From assembly GCA_910588155.1 (NCBI GenBank), contig CAJUPB010000007.1, positions 7,781-71,780 on the forward strand: a stretch of DNA of 64,000 nt. The letters are read 5' to 3'. Positions 43,769 to 52,612 of this stretch are shown piece by piece. A program made the translations under genes and the position numbers. Below the pieces are notes generated by a model, which did no database searches, was not told the origin of the DNA, and was given only the letters and a program-made list of their open reading frames with translations. Within the stretch, counting starts at the first letter, position 1, and each line of letters begins with the position of its first letter. Source of the DNA: an uncultured Christensenellaceae bacterium. Lineage in GTDB: Bacteria > Bacillota > Clostridia > Christensenellales > Pumilibacteraceae.

Positions 43769-45581
43769 TGCCGTCCTCTCCCCGTCTGTTTTGCGACTCG
43801 TATACCTCGCGGTATATGTCGCAATTATCCAGAAGTTCGTCGTGCTTTCCGACCGCCACGACCTTGCCGTCGTCCAACACTATAATCTTGTCGGCGTCCA
43901 TAACCGAAGCCGTGCGCTGGGCTATGATTATCTTTGTCGTATCTTTCAAGCCCGTCCTAAACGCCTCGCGCAATTTCGCGTCCGTCTTCATATCCACCGC
44001 GCTCGTGGAGTCGTCCAAAATCAGCACCTTCGGTTTTTTCAGCAGTGCGCGCGCGATACAAAGTCTCTGCTTCTGACCGCCTGACACGTTTGCGCCGCCC
44101 TGCTCGATGTGCGTTTCGTAACCGTCGGGCATATTGCACACGAACTCGTCTGCCTGCGCCATTTTGCAAGCCTCGATTATTTCCTCCTGCGTCGCGGTTT
44201 CGTTACCCCAGCGCATATTTTCGTTTACCGTTCCCGAGAACAAAGTATTCTTTTGAAGCACCATAGCAACCGCGTTGCGCAGAACGTCCACGTCGTAGTC
44301 TCTGACATCCACGCCGCCCACTCTGACAGAGCCGCAACTCGTGTCGTACAGTCTCGGTATCAATTGCACGAGAGAGGATTTGCCGCTGCCCGTACCGCCT
44401 ATTATGCCTATGGTTTCGCCCGCGCCTATTTTCAGGTTTACGTCTTCCAGTGCCTGACGCTCGGCTTGCGTGCTGTATTTGAACGCGACGTTTTCAAACT
44501 CGACTTCGCCGTTTGCGACTTCTTTGACGGCATTTTCCTTGCTGACAATCGTGCTTTTTTCGTCCAGAACTTCGACGATACGGCGCGCGCTTTCCGCAGA
44601 CATAGTAATCATCGTTATGACCATAGCCAACATCATAAGAGAGTTGAGTATCTGCATCGTATACGTCATAAGACTGGAAAGATTGCCGACGGACAATTCG
44701 CCCCATATCGGGGTCATCGCTCCGTCAACCATTTCGTAACCGCCGAACGTATTGACTATAAGAATGCTGCCGACCACGGAAATCAACATCATAGAAACAT
44801 AAATCGCAAACTGCATCATCGGCGTGGAAATCATCAAAATTCCGTCCGTCTTCGTGAAAATTCTTCTCAAATCGTTGGATTCTTTTTGGAACTTCTGTTT
44901 CTCGTAGTCCTCGCGGACATAAGACTTGACGACCCGCATTCCCTTGACGTTTTCCTGCACGGAGGCGTTAAACGTATCGTAGCGTTTGAAAGCCTTGCGG
45001 TATATCGGAAACACCTTGCGGATAATGAGAATCATTCCGACGGCAAGCAACGGCACGAGACAGGCGAAAATCAACGACATCTTCCAAGAGACGGTCACCG
45101 TCATAGCTATGGAAAATATCATCATAAACGGCGCGCGCACCGCCATACGAATCAGCATCATAAACGCATTCTGCACATTGTTCGTATCGACGGTGAGTCG
45201 GGTTATCAGTCCCGCGGTGGAAAAGCGGTCTATGTTCGCAAACGAAAAATCCTGTATTTTATAATACATATCTTTGCGCAGATTCCGAGCAAAGCCCGAG
45301 GACGCGGTTGCCGCAAAATAGCCCGACAGCGTACCGCAGAGCAGCGACAAAAGCGCCAATCCCAAAAGGGACGCTCCGTATATGTAGATAAAGCGCATAT
45401 TCGAATCGTGAATACTCGTGACCTCGTACATAGAGTTTATGAGATACGCCATCACGAAGGGGATGACGCATTCCAGACCGACCTCTATAAGAATAAAGAG
45501 CGGTGCGCATACGGTATGTGTTTTATACTGACGTATACTGCCCGCAAGTTTTTTGAACATATTGTCTTTCTTTTTTTTCAT
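43761..45581 (-). CDS. ABC exporter half, ATP-binding and permease (degenerate-site partner)
   Basis: 606 residues with the same fold: six transmembrane helices, then Walker A GGTGSGKSS, signature VSGGQKQ and Walker B VLILDDSTSAVD. The catalytic Glu is replaced by Asp (LDDS), the mark of the degenerate nucleotide site in heterodimeric exporters. The gene comes first in the two-gene operon, under the promoter at 45603. Confidence 0.92.
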   Translation of the reverse strand: MKKKKDNMFKKLAGSIRQYKTHTVCAPLFILIEVGLECVIPFVMAYLINSMYEVTSIHDSNMRFIYIYGASLLGLALLSLLCGTLSGYFAATASSGFARNLRKDMYYKIQDFSFANIDRFSTAGLITRLTVDTNNVQNAFMMLIRMAVRAPFMMIFSIAMTVTVSWKMSLIFACLVPLLAVGMILIIRKVFPIYRKAFKRYDTFNASVQENVKGMRVVKSYVREDYEKQKFQKESNDLRRIFTKTDGILMISTPMMQFAIYVSMMLISVVGSILIVNTFGGYEMVDGAMTPIWGELSVGNLSSLMTYTMQILNSLMMLAMVITMITMSAESARRIVEVLDEKSTIVSKENAVKEVANGEVEFENVAFKYSTQAERQALEDVNLKIGAGETIGIIGGTGSGKSSLVQLIPRLYDTSCGSVRVGGVDVRDYDVDVLRNAVAMVLQKNTLFSGTVNENMRWGNETATQEEIIEACKMAQADEFVCNMPDGYETHIEQGGANVSGGQKQRLCIARALLKKPKVLILDDSTSAVDMKTDAKLREAFRTGLKDTTKIIIAQRTASVMDADKIIVLDDGKVVAVGKHDELLDNCDIYREVYESQNRRGEDGNE

Positions 45582-45602
45582 ATTATATACCCTTTATAAC
45601 AC

Positions 45603-45631
45603 TATTTACCACAATAAAAAAATATTGTCAA
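45603..45631 (-). promoter_or_regulatory. promoter of the ABC exporter operon
   Basis: Minus strand: TTGACA (45626-45631), 17-base spacer, TAAATA (45603-45608). Confidence 0.65.
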
Positions 45632-45688
45632 CATTTTTCGCACCGGTTGACAGCATTTTTTCTCGACCGAAAAGAATTCTCTTTTCGT

Positions 45689-46327
45689 TTAAAATACCGA
45701 CTCATCGGTCGCCTCTTCCTTATTTGCATCCGTTTCGTTACCGCTGCCGACGCCGTCGTCCGTCGGTTTCTCCGTTTCGGGGGCGGCGCTTTCACTACTT
45801 TCCATTCCCCTTTTAAACAGGGTTTTTACACCCGACGCAAATTGTTTCGCGCCGGATTTCAGAGAACTCAATTTTTCGGCATAACGGCGTTCAAACCACC
45901 TGACGAAAATCAGCCAAGCTATGTTCAGCACGAGATTGACTATCATAACGACGGCAAGCAGCGTAATCAGAAAACTGTTTTCGAACACGCCCATATTGAT
46001 TATCGCGCCGCCCGTTACAATCGTATTGACAAGCAGCGTCAGCTTTCTCGTCAGTTTGTATACGCGTTTCGACGCTCCGCGAAAGCGTTTGCCCTTCCTG
46101 CCCATAACGCACTGTATGACTATGAAAAGCACGAGATAGGCAATCGTTATCGACAGCAAAACAATATTTACCGCGATATTGCCGAGACCGCTCGCAATAA
46201 AATAAATACAGTAAAAACAATAAAAAGCCAACGTGAGAATATTCCACGTCAAAACGAGCTTTTGCCAAGTCGTAAACTTTTTCTTTTCCGCGTTTACGCT
46301 TTTTTCGCCGCCTTTTGTTTCTGCCAA
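45689..46327 (-). CDS. four-helix membrane protein with acidic tail
   Basis: 212 residues: four hydrophobic helices (about 24-48, 52-74, 95-115, 122-145), then a basic amphipathic segment and an acidic Ser/Glu/Asp-rich tail. No family recognised. The start is TTG 46327, with AAGGAG nine bases upstream. Confidence 0.7.
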   Translation of the reverse strand: MAETKGGEKSVNAEKKKFTTWQKLVLTWNILTLAFYCFYCIYFIASGLGNIAVNIVLLSITIAYLVLFIVIQCVMGRKGKRFRGASKRVYKLTRKLTLLVNTIVTGGAIINMGVFENSFLITLLAVVMIVNLVLNIAWLIFVRWFERRYAEKLSSLKSGAKQFASGVKTLFKRGMESSESAAPETEKPTDDGVGSGNETDANKEEATDESVF

Positions 46328-46356
46328 AAAATATATCTCCTTGCGCTTGTTTCGGT

Positions 46357-46385
46357 ATTATAGCACTTATTCAAACATTTGTCAA
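46357..46385 (-). promoter_or_regulatory. promoter of the four-helix membrane protein gene
   Basis: Minus strand: TTGACA (46380-46385), 17-base spacer, TATAAT (46357-46362). Perfect consensus. Confidence 0.85.
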
Positions 46386-46421
46386 ACCGCAATATCGGGA
46401 AAGCAACCGACGCATTTGCTA

Positions 46422-46450
46422 TTGACAAAACCGCAGCAACGTGATATACT
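46422..46450 (+). promoter_or_regulatory. promoter of the ferredoxin gene
   Basis: TTGACA (46422-46427), 17-base spacer, TATACT (46445-46450); divergent from the promoter at 46357. Confidence 0.8.
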
Positions 46451-46543
46451 CGAAAAAGCCGGCATATCCGCTCCGCCCTCGTCCGAAAAAACGAACGGAA
46501 ACTGCCGCAAATTAAAACAACGAATATCGAGGAGAACAAAGTT

Positions 46544-46735
46544 ATGGAAAAGAAGCTTACTTTAAAAAAAGAAAACTGTCCGCAAAACCACAAATGTCCC
46601 GCAGTGAACGTATGTCCCGTCGGCGCGCTGTCGCAATCGGGTTTCGACGCGCCGACAATCGACCACGGCAAATGTGTCAAGTGCGGAAAATGTTCCGACT
46701 TCTGCCCCAAGAAAGCCTTGGTTCTGCAATCGTAA
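46544..46735 (+). CDS. small 4Fe-4S ferredoxin
   Basis: 63 residues. The C-terminal half has the classical CVKCGKCSDFCP cluster motif. The N-terminal half has CPQNHKCPAVNVCP, a relaxed cluster motif as in YgbA/ferredoxin-like proteins, so one or two [4Fe-4S] clusters are possible. It probably carries electrons for an anaerobic oxidoreductase; the partner is not in view. GAGGAG precedes the ATG; a terminator follows. Confidence 0.9.
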   Translation: MEKKLTLKKENCPQNHKCPAVNVCPVGALSQSGFDAPTIDHGKCVKCGKCSDFCPKKALVLQS

Positions 46736-46755
46736 CTCGCAAGCAACTTCTACGA

Positions 46756-46789
46756 AAAAAGTCTTAAACGGTATCGTTTAAGACTTTTT
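46756..46789. terminator. bidirectional terminator after ferredoxin
   Basis: Fourteen-base stem AAAAAGTCTTAAAC / GTTTAAGACTTTTT (46756-46769, 46776-46789), between convergent genes. Confidence 0.9.
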
Positions 46790-46815
46790 GTCAAATGCGA
46801 AGTCTTAAAAAATAC

Positions 46816-47298
46816 TCATTTATTGTTTTTATAAAGCAGTTCTTGCTCACGATAATAGGCGTTGTACGTTTCTTTCACGAACGTATACAATTCCTCGCGG
46901 GCTTCCTTTTGCTCGTATCCGCAATGCTTTTTTGGTATAAGGTAGGTATGCACGAATTTCTCCGCTATGAAATGAATGGTTACATACATACCGCCGAAAA
47001 GCCCTCTCGACGCCCAAATGAATTTTCTCTCTTTTAATTTCTTTCCGTACACCAAATCGCTTTTCTTGAAAACAAGACAGTTTCCGAGATATTCGCCCGT
47101 TTTTTTGTCGATTTCAATCAGCTTCAATTCGTCCGCATTCGCCGTCATAATGCAGTCGACTTTCGATGTAATATAAGTCGTCGTAACGCCGTTGCTTTCG
47201 CTTTCGGTCTGAAAAAGGCAGACCGCATATTTGTCGCCGCTCTCGATAAGCCCTTCTTCTTTCAAAGAGTCTATTGTTTTCCGATAATCTATTTTCAT
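46816..47298 (-). CDS. hypothetical protein, PH-like beta-rich domain
   Basis: 160 residues from ATG 47298 (GGGGG upstream); the frame extends further 5' but that part covers the promoter. The pattern KYAVCLFQTE, TYITSKVDCIMTANADELKLIEID, KKSDLVYGKKLKERKFIW suggests a beta-rich domain of PH/YokE type, then a helical tail. I do not recognise a family. Confidence 0.7.
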   Translation of the reverse strand: MKIDYRKTIDSLKEEGLIESGDKYAVCLFQTESESNGVTTTYITSKVDCIMTANADELKLIEIDKKTGEYLGNCLVFKKSDLVYGKKLKERKFIWASRGLFGGMYVTIHFIAEKFVHTYLIPKKHCGYEQKEAREELYTFVKETYNAYYREQELLYKNNK

Positions 47299-47320
47299 AG
47301 CAACCCCCGAATTTTTTTTG

Positions 47321-47349
47321 ATTATATCACAAGCAAAAATAGTTTTCAA
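47321..47349 (-). promoter_or_regulatory. promoter of the 160-residue protein gene
   Basis: Minus strand: TTGAAA (47344-47349), 17-base spacer, TATAAT (47321-47326). Confidence 0.75.
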
Positions 47350-47430
47350 GCGAATAAAACAAAATCCTCGAAGAACAAACAATCGAAAGTCGGCAGCGGC
47401 GACAAGAATTTTGTATTATCGAATCGAATT

Positions 47431-47865
47431 TCATTTGATTCTGTTTTTGACGGCCGCGCAAATTTCGGCGCAGTCTCCCGACACTCCGTCAAACTCGCAA
47501 TCATATATTCCGTCGTCGAACATACCGTGTTTACGCATAAGCATTTGTTCCACGGGCAGAGGCAAATTGCCGTTCATTCTTTTCTTGAAGCGTTCTTTTA
47601 TCGTATCCGTATCCGCTTTTACAAGTATTCTCATCGCCTCGCTCGGAAGCAGGTTTAAATGTTCTTTTTCGGAAATGACATAAACGATATTTTCGACCGT
47701 TGCGGCTTTCAATTTTTCCTTGAACAAGTGTTCCGCCTCGCTCTCCGACTTCGCCATTCTCAAATAATCTTTGCCCGTAACAATTTCCGCTCCGATTGTA
47801 TTTCCGATTTGCTCCGCAAGCACGGACTTACCGCTGCAATTTTCTCCGATAATTGCTATAACCAT
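47431..47865 (-). CDS. small P-loop kinase-like protein
   Basis: 144 residues. Walker A GENCSGKS directly after the first strand (MVIAIIG). The overall shape (LID-like region RFKKRMNGNL, short C-terminus) resembles small nucleotide or guanylate-kinase-like enzymes. Substrate unknown. It is not closely similar to the kinase at 7156. Confidence 0.75.
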   Translation of the reverse strand: MVIAIIGENCSGKSVLAEQIGNTIGAEIVTGKDYLRMAKSESEAEHLFKEKLKAATVENIVYVISEKEHLNLLPSEAMRILVKADTDTIKERFKKRMNGNLPLPVEQMLMRKHGMFDDGIYDCEFDGVSGDCAEICAAVKNRIK

Positions 47866-47904
47866 ATATCTGCCCCGTCAATATTTCTGTTTATCGTACT
47901 AGAA

Positions 47905-47933
47905 ATTATATCACGTTTGACCCGAAATTGCAA
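47905..47933 (-). promoter_or_regulatory. promoter of the small kinase gene
   Basis: Minus strand: TTGCAA (47928-47933), 17-base spacer, TATAAT (47905-47910). Confidence 0.7.
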
Positions 47934-47996
47934 ATACAAATTTCTATATAATCTCAAACGGCGTCCGAAATGCCGCCGCACTTTTTCAAGCAACGC

Positions 47997-48025
47997 TTGA
48001 AATCGGATTAAATATGTGATATAAT
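47997..48025 (+). promoter_or_regulatory. promoter of the large LRR_5 gene
   Basis: TTGAAA (47997-48002), 17-base spacer, TATAAT (48020-48025), 33 bases before the ATG. Confidence 0.75.
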
Positions 48026-48058
48026 TACAACATATAAATTTATATGCGGGAGCAAAGT

Positions 48059-50746
48059 ATGTACAGATACGATAATTGCGGCTTGATACAGGACGGCAAG
48101 GTAATCTCTTTCAGAGCCGCCAATGGTTTTGACGGAAATATAATAATTCCCGACGACGTTACCGAGATAGGCAACCGTGCTTACGAAGTGGCGTTTTGCG
48201 GCATTAAAAAAGTCATTATTTCTCCGTCTGTCAAACGAATCGGAGAAAGGGCTTTTGCCTGCTGCGAACGCTTACGGGAAATCGATATTCCCGCCGGCGT
48301 GGAAATTATAGGCAAAGAGGCTTTCAGCGATTGTCACAGCCTTAAAAAAATCACTATTTCCGAAACCGTGACTTCGATTGGCGCCGGCGCGTTTGACGAC
48401 TGCGGCGACATAGAAGAAATAATCGTGGCAGAGAACAACCCCGTATACCGCGGCACGGGCAACTGTCTTATAGACATAAAGAAAAAAACTTTGGTTCGCG
48501 GTTGCAAAAACAGCGTTATTCCTTCCGACGGCATCGTTGCAATTATCGGCGAAGGAGCCTTTTCCAACAACACGGCGCATCCCAGAAACAGCGTTCACAG
48601 CAAAGGCAGTCGTAAAATCGTTATCCCCGACGGCGTGACAAAAATCGGCAAGCGCGCCTTCGACTTCAATTACGAGCTGGAAAACGTCGTTATGGCGGAC
48701 AGCGTCAGAACCATTGAAAAAGAGGCGTTTGCTTGTTGCGGCAAGCTGAAAAGCATTGAGTTCGGCAAAGGTCTCAAAGTCATAGGCAATAACGCATTCT
48801 TTTCCGCGCGCTCGTTGAACGGCGAAATAAACTTGCCCGACAGCGTCAAAAAAATCGGTGCATACGCATTTTACGACAGCGGCGTTCAGCGCATTGTCAT
48901 AGGCAAAAACGTCAAGTCGATAGATAAAAACGCCTTTAACGGCTGCAAAAATCTGACCGAGATAACTTTCTCCGAGGGAGTCGAAGAGATTTGCGAAAGC
49001 GCGTTTCACTACTGTAAGGCGCTTGAAACCGTAAACTTTTCAAGCAGTCTCAAAACAATAGGCAAATGCGCGTTTTACGGCTGCGACAAACTCAAAAATC
49101 CGACTTTTAAAAACGGTCTGGAAACAATAGCCGAAGCCGCGTTCGAATGCTGCGATTCGCTGCAAAGCATCGAGGTCCCCGACAGCGTCAAATACTTGGG
49201 CGCCGAAGCATTTGCTTACTGCAAGAATCTCCGCTCCGTCAAACTGCCGACAAGCGTGGATTTTATGGGCAGCAACGTGTTTAAAAACTGTCCCGCAAAA
49301 GTCGCCGCGCCGAAAAAGGTCGGCGCAGTCGGCTTTGAAATAGCAAACAACGAACTCATCAAATATAAAGGCAAATCCGACAACGCCGTGATTCCGGACG
49401 GCGTTACGAAAATTGCGGCAAAGGCGTTTTTCAGAAAGAAAAACCTCGAAAGCATTACCATTCCCGAAAGCGTCGTCTCGATTGCCAATCGCGCAATCGA
49501 AGGTTGCGGCAATCTCAAATACATAAGGGTTGACGGCGCGAACACGGCATACCGCTGCGAGGGCAACTGTCTTATCGACATCAAAAAGAAGTCGGTCGTT
49601 TACGGTTTTGCAAACAGCGTAATACCCGACGACGGCAGTATAACCGCCGTTGCGGCAAACGCATTTGCGGGAATTGAATTAACCTCCGTGACAATACCCG
49701 ACGGTATCAAGACCATCGGCGCAAACGCTTTCAAGGGCTGTACGAATTTAAAGAGTCTTAACCTTCCCGACAGCATAAAATCCATCGGACCGAGCGCGTT
49801 TAAATATTGCAAAGCGCTCGAAAGCATTACCATACCGCAAAACGTCACATCGCTGGGCACGGAAGCATTTGCCGAGTGTACGGCGCTGACGGAAATAACT
49901 TTCGACGCCGAGTGCGACAGTCTGTCCTGCAACAATGTATTTGACAGCGCGGGCAAAAACTCGTCCGGGGTAATTCTGCACATAGGAGCAAACGCAAAAC
50001 ATATTCCCGACAGTTTTATGATGTCGCAAGGCAGTGAAAACATTCCTCATATTATCGCCGTCGATTTTGCCGAAAACAGCGCCTGCGAATGCATAGGTTC
50101 CACCGCATTTTGGTCGTGCAATATGATTAAAAGCGTAACGCTTCCCGAAAGTATGACGGAAATAAAGAGAGATGCATTCCACGGATGTTCCGCACTGGGA
50201 CATATAAATTTTCCCGAAAGTATGACTGCGATAGGCTCTTACGCTTTCGACAAATGCGTAAATCTCAAAGAGATATACATTCCGGCGAAAGTGACCAAAC
50301 TTATATCGGTATTCGAAGGCTGCGGAGGTTTGGAAAGCATAACCGTGGCAGAAGGCAACCCCGTTTTTCACAGTGCGGGCAACTGTCTTATCGAAACCGC
50401 GACCAAAAAACTGCTGCGCGGTTGTTATAACAGCGTTATACCTGCGGACGGCAGCGTGGAGCGCCTTGACAATTACTCTTTCGACAAATGCAATAAACTC
50501 GAAAGCATCGTTATTCCCGACGGTGTGACCGAAATTTTCAACAATGCTTTCAAGCAATGTGCAAATCTCAAAAGCGTGACGATTGCAAAAACGGTTACTT
50601 ACGTTTGCAATCCCTATTTCGAAGGTTGCGACGAGCTTGTCAAAATAACGGCGTCGAAAGAGCTTCTCGAAAAATACAATTATTTCGATTTCAAGGGCAA
50701 ACAGTTCGGTTTGAAAAACAGACGAGTCGAATTTGCTTTTATATAA
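48059..50746 (+). CDS. large LRR_5 (BspA-type) leucine-rich repeat protein
   Basis: 895 residues made almost wholly of LRR_5 units of about 23 residues (for example IGERAFACCERLREIDIPAGV). Three longer modules interrupt the array, each with NPVY-like, GNCLI and NSVIP..DG motifs, encoded near 48424-48540, 49528-49640 and 50341-50455. There is no signal peptide, cell-wall anchor or membrane helix, so export, if any, is not by the Sec route. BspA-like proteins often bind host or bacterial surface molecules. ATG 48059 fits the GGGAG site better than the ATG at 48044. Confidence 0.88.
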   Translation: MYRYDNCGLIQDGKVISFRAANGFDGNIIIPDDVTEIGNRAYEVAFCGIKKVIISPSVKRIGERAFACCERLREIDIPAGVEIIGKEAFSDCHSLKKITISETVTSIGAGAFDDCGDIEEIIVAENNPVYRGTGNCLIDIKKKTLVRGCKNSVIPSDGIVAIIGEGAFSNNTAHPRNSVHSKGSRKIVIPDGVTKIGKRAFDFNYELENVVMADSVRTIEKEAFACCGKLKSIEFGKGLKVIGNNAFFSARSLNGEINLPDSVKKIGAYAFYDSGVQRIVIGKNVKSIDKNAFNGCKNLTEITFSEGVEEICESAFHYCKALETVNFSSSLKTIGKCAFYGCDKLKNPTFKNGLETIAEAAFECCDSLQSIEVPDSVKYLGAEAFAYCKNLRSVKLPTSVDFMGSNVFKNCPAKVAAPKKVGAVGFEIANNELIKYKGKSDNAVIPDGVTKIAAKAFFRKKNLESITIPESVVSIANRAIEGCGNLKYIRVDGANTAYRCEGNCLIDIKKKSVVYGFANSVIPDDGSITAVAANAFAGIELTSVTIPDGIKTIGANAFKGCTNLKSLNLPDSIKSIGPSAFKYCKALESITIPQNVTSLGTEAFAECTALTEITFDAECDSLSCNNVFDSAGKNSSGVILHIGANAKHIPDSFMMSQGSENIPHIIAVDFAENSACECIGSTAFWSCNMIKSVTLPESMTEIKRDAFHGCSALGHINFPESMTAIGSYAFDKCVNLKEIYIPAKVTKLISVFEGCGGLESITVAEGNPVFHSAGNCLIETATKKLLRGCYNSVIPADGSVERLDNYSFDKCNKLESIVIPDGVTEIFNNAFKQCANLKSVTIAKTVTYVCNPYFEGCDELVKITASKELLEKYNYFDFKGKQFGLKNRRVEFAFI

Positions 50747-50763
50747 AAAATCAACAAATTAAA

Positions 50764-50792
50764 GACGCGAGCCAAAACGTGCGGCTCGCGTC
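50764..50792. terminator. GC-rich hairpin between the LRR gene and the AAA ATPase gene
   Basis: Ten-base stem GACGCGAGCC / GGCTCGCGTC. There is no T run on the plus strand; on the minus strand a T-rich stretch follows. After it come a run of nine C (50818-50826) and a small CCACC/GGTGG hairpin. Confidence 0.55.
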
Positions 50793-50879
50793 TCGCTTCC
50801 CCGTAAGTGTGCGTATACCCCCCCCCACCGTAATGGTGGAGAAGTTGAAAAATAAAACGAATATTCAACGATACAAACC

Positions 50880-51581
50880 CTAATCATCAAATAAATATTT
50901 TTGCATTTTTTCGGGACATTCCAAAAAGTGACGATAAATCTTATATATTTCAGTATCTTTATATGCTATTGGTTTCAAATCATTGTCGGCATTTAAGATT
51001 TGCCCGGCATAATACGAAAGCAATATCGGAGAGTGTGTTACTATTATAAACTGTGAGTTTTTAGCAAGAGAGTGAATTCTTGATAACAATCGCATCTGAC
51101 TTTTAGGCGATAACGCCGATTCGGGTTCGTCCATAAAATATAAACCATTCGGCGAAAACTTGGAAAACAGTTCATTGAAGGCTTCCCCGTGAGATTGATT
51201 AAATATGCTTGTATCTCCATTATTATATTGAGAAGAAGCCTGTGCCATAGTGTAAAATGTTTCCGCCCTCAAAAAATATTTCCATTGCGGACTCATCCCC
51301 GATTTTATTATTGTTAAGTATCTGTCGAGCGGAGATGTTGAGTTATATGTTTCATACACCATATTTCTCGTGCCACCTTCCGCACTTAATCCCACGGAAA
51401 TCGCCAGAGATTCGATTACTGTTGACTTTCCAGAGCCATTTTCGCCCATAATAAAAGTTACAGGTTTTTCAAATTTAATTTCCGTTAAATTCTTAATAAT
51501 CGGAATGTTAAACGGATACTTGTCGAAATCATCTACGCGATTCCTATTTAACTTTATGCTTTTTACAAATAATTGCTCCAT
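50880..51581 (-). CDS. AAA family ATPase (OLD/RecF-like, AAA_23 type)
   Basis: 233 residues. Walker A GENGSGKST, a Q-loop region, Walker B LYFMDEPESALSP and a switch IIVTHSPILLSY, the layout of RecF/OLD-like ABC ATPases without a coiled-coil insertion or a TOPRIM nuclease. Standalone proteins of this type occur in defence islands and beside mobile elements. It lies at the left edge of the accessory region. Function not established. Confidence 0.82.
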   Translation of the reverse strand: MEQLFVKSIKLNRNRVDDFDKYPFNIPIIKNLTEIKFEKPVTFIMGENGSGKSTVIESLAISVGLSAEGGTRNMVYETYNSTSPLDRYLTIIKSGMSPQWKYFLRAETFYTMAQASSQYNNGDTSIFNQSHGEAFNELFSKFSPNGLYFMDEPESALSPKSQMRLLSRIHSLAKNSQFIIVTHSPILLSYYAGQILNADNDLKPIAYKDTEIYKIYRHFLECPEKMQKYLFDD

Positions 51582-51648
51582 TTTTGATATTTATGTAAAA
51601 TACTCCTTACTAATTTAATTGTTGAAATGCGGTAAAAGAGGTAATTAT

Positions 51649-51678
51649 ATTATAAGTCATTGCTTGATTGATTTGTAA
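51649..51678 (-). promoter_or_regulatory. promoter of the AAA ATPase gene
   Basis: Minus strand: TTACAA (51673-51678), 18-base spacer, TATAAT (51649-51654). The rest of 51680-51960 is AT-rich with no gene I can support. Confidence 0.6.
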
Positions 51679-51960
51679 TTGGCATTTGAAATTTTGACAT
51701 AAAACACCTCTTTATGATTTTCAAGTATTATAGCACATAATATGAATCTTTTCAAGTTATGCTATGCTAAATAACAAAAGAAGTCAATCCACTCAATACA
51801 AAACAAAGACAATAAAAATAGGTATACCGCTGTTCGATATGCCTATTGTACTATTTGGAAATTGCTTACTCATCACGCTTTTGTGTTTGTCACGCAATAG
51901 GAATAGACGGTTTGGGCAGTAAGTCCGTAATGGGTAATGTACACGCCAAAGCGCTCATAT

Positions 51961-51996
51961 AAAAGAAAAAGCACGAATCACTACGGTTCGCGCTTT
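51961..51996 (-). terminator. terminator after the recombinase remnant
   Basis: Minus-strand stem AAAGCGCGAA / TTCGTGCTTT (51987-51996, 51968-51977, one mismatch) followed by TTCTTTT. Confidence 0.7.
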
Positions 51997-52284
51997 AACG
52001 CTATTGGTGAAACTGAAAGCGGCAAAAACGCACACCGTAATATACAAGATAAACGGACGAGAGTTTTATTGCGCCGTTGACTTGCCGCTGGCGGCGTCCT
52101 TTATCATTTTTAGAAACGACGGGCGGCTGTCGTTCGTTCCCGTTCTTGCCTTTTCGGGGTAAACGGTCAAAACATTATAGCCTTGACTTTCGGCATACTC
52201 GCGGCAAATGCGAACTTGCCCCTCGATTGTCATTTCGTTTTGCCCGTGTGAACTGAAACGTGCATAGATAACTGCGTTTTTCAT
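51993..52284 (-). pseudogene. decayed serine recombinase
   Basis: The N-terminal 65 codons (from ATG 52284) match large serine recombinases: AVIYARFSSHGQNEMTIEGQ, with the catalytic Ser in RFSS, then RPSFLKMIKDA. The frame then ends at 52066. The last bases (CTTTAACG..ATTGGTG at 51993-52009) match the 3' end of the intact recombinase at 55484-55500 in 15 of 17 positions, so the middle, about 430 codons, seems to be deleted. Confidence 0.75.
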
Positions 52285-52378
52285 TATGCTTTGCTCCTTT
52301 GCGCCGTCTGCGTATGTGCGGACTGCGGCTTAAAAATTTTGTTTTTCGCTTTGGTGGTCGTCTTAACCGGCAAAAAAT

Positions 52379-52478
52379 GCCGCCGCAGGCAAATTGTCAA
52401 GGGTTTGCGCCGTAGGCGACGACGGTTTTATGCCTTACGGGAGATAAATCGTCGCCCTTTACAATTTGTCAAGGCGGC
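52379..52478. repeat. nested inverted repeat (three pairs of arms)
   Basis: GCCGCC (52379-52384) pairs with GGCGGC (52473-52478); CAAATTGT (52390-52397) with ACAATTTG (52461-52468); GGCGACGA (52415-52422) with TCGTCGCC (52449-52456). The whole 100 bases can fold into one long interrupted hairpin. It lies in the 330-base gap between the recombinase remnant and the tetR-like gene, which holds no ORF of note. It could be a recombination site, a MITE-like relic or a structured RNA. Confidence 0.7.
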
Positions 52479-52545
52479 GTATTCCGTCCCCCAGACGGTA
52501 AGCACAAGCGAATAACAAAGTCTACTCCATTTTAACATAAATCAT

Positions 52546-52586
52546 TTGACAAGTCTATCATTTTCGTATATACTGAACATTGTTCA
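52546..52586 (+). promoter_or_regulatory. promoter and TetR-type operator
   Basis: TTGACA (52546-52551), 17-base spacer, TATACT (52569-52574). The perfect palindrome TGAACATTGTTCA (52574-52586) overlaps the end of the -10, and a half-site repeats just after. This is the likely autoregulatory operator of the adjacent TetR-like gene. Confidence 0.8.
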
Positions 52587-52612
52587 AAACTATGTTCAAC
52601 GGGAGTAGTAAA

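Noticed and set aside
50818..50826. Run of nine C as a phase-variable tract
   Set aside because: It lies between genes, not in a coding frame or between promoter elements, so no switching role can be supported.
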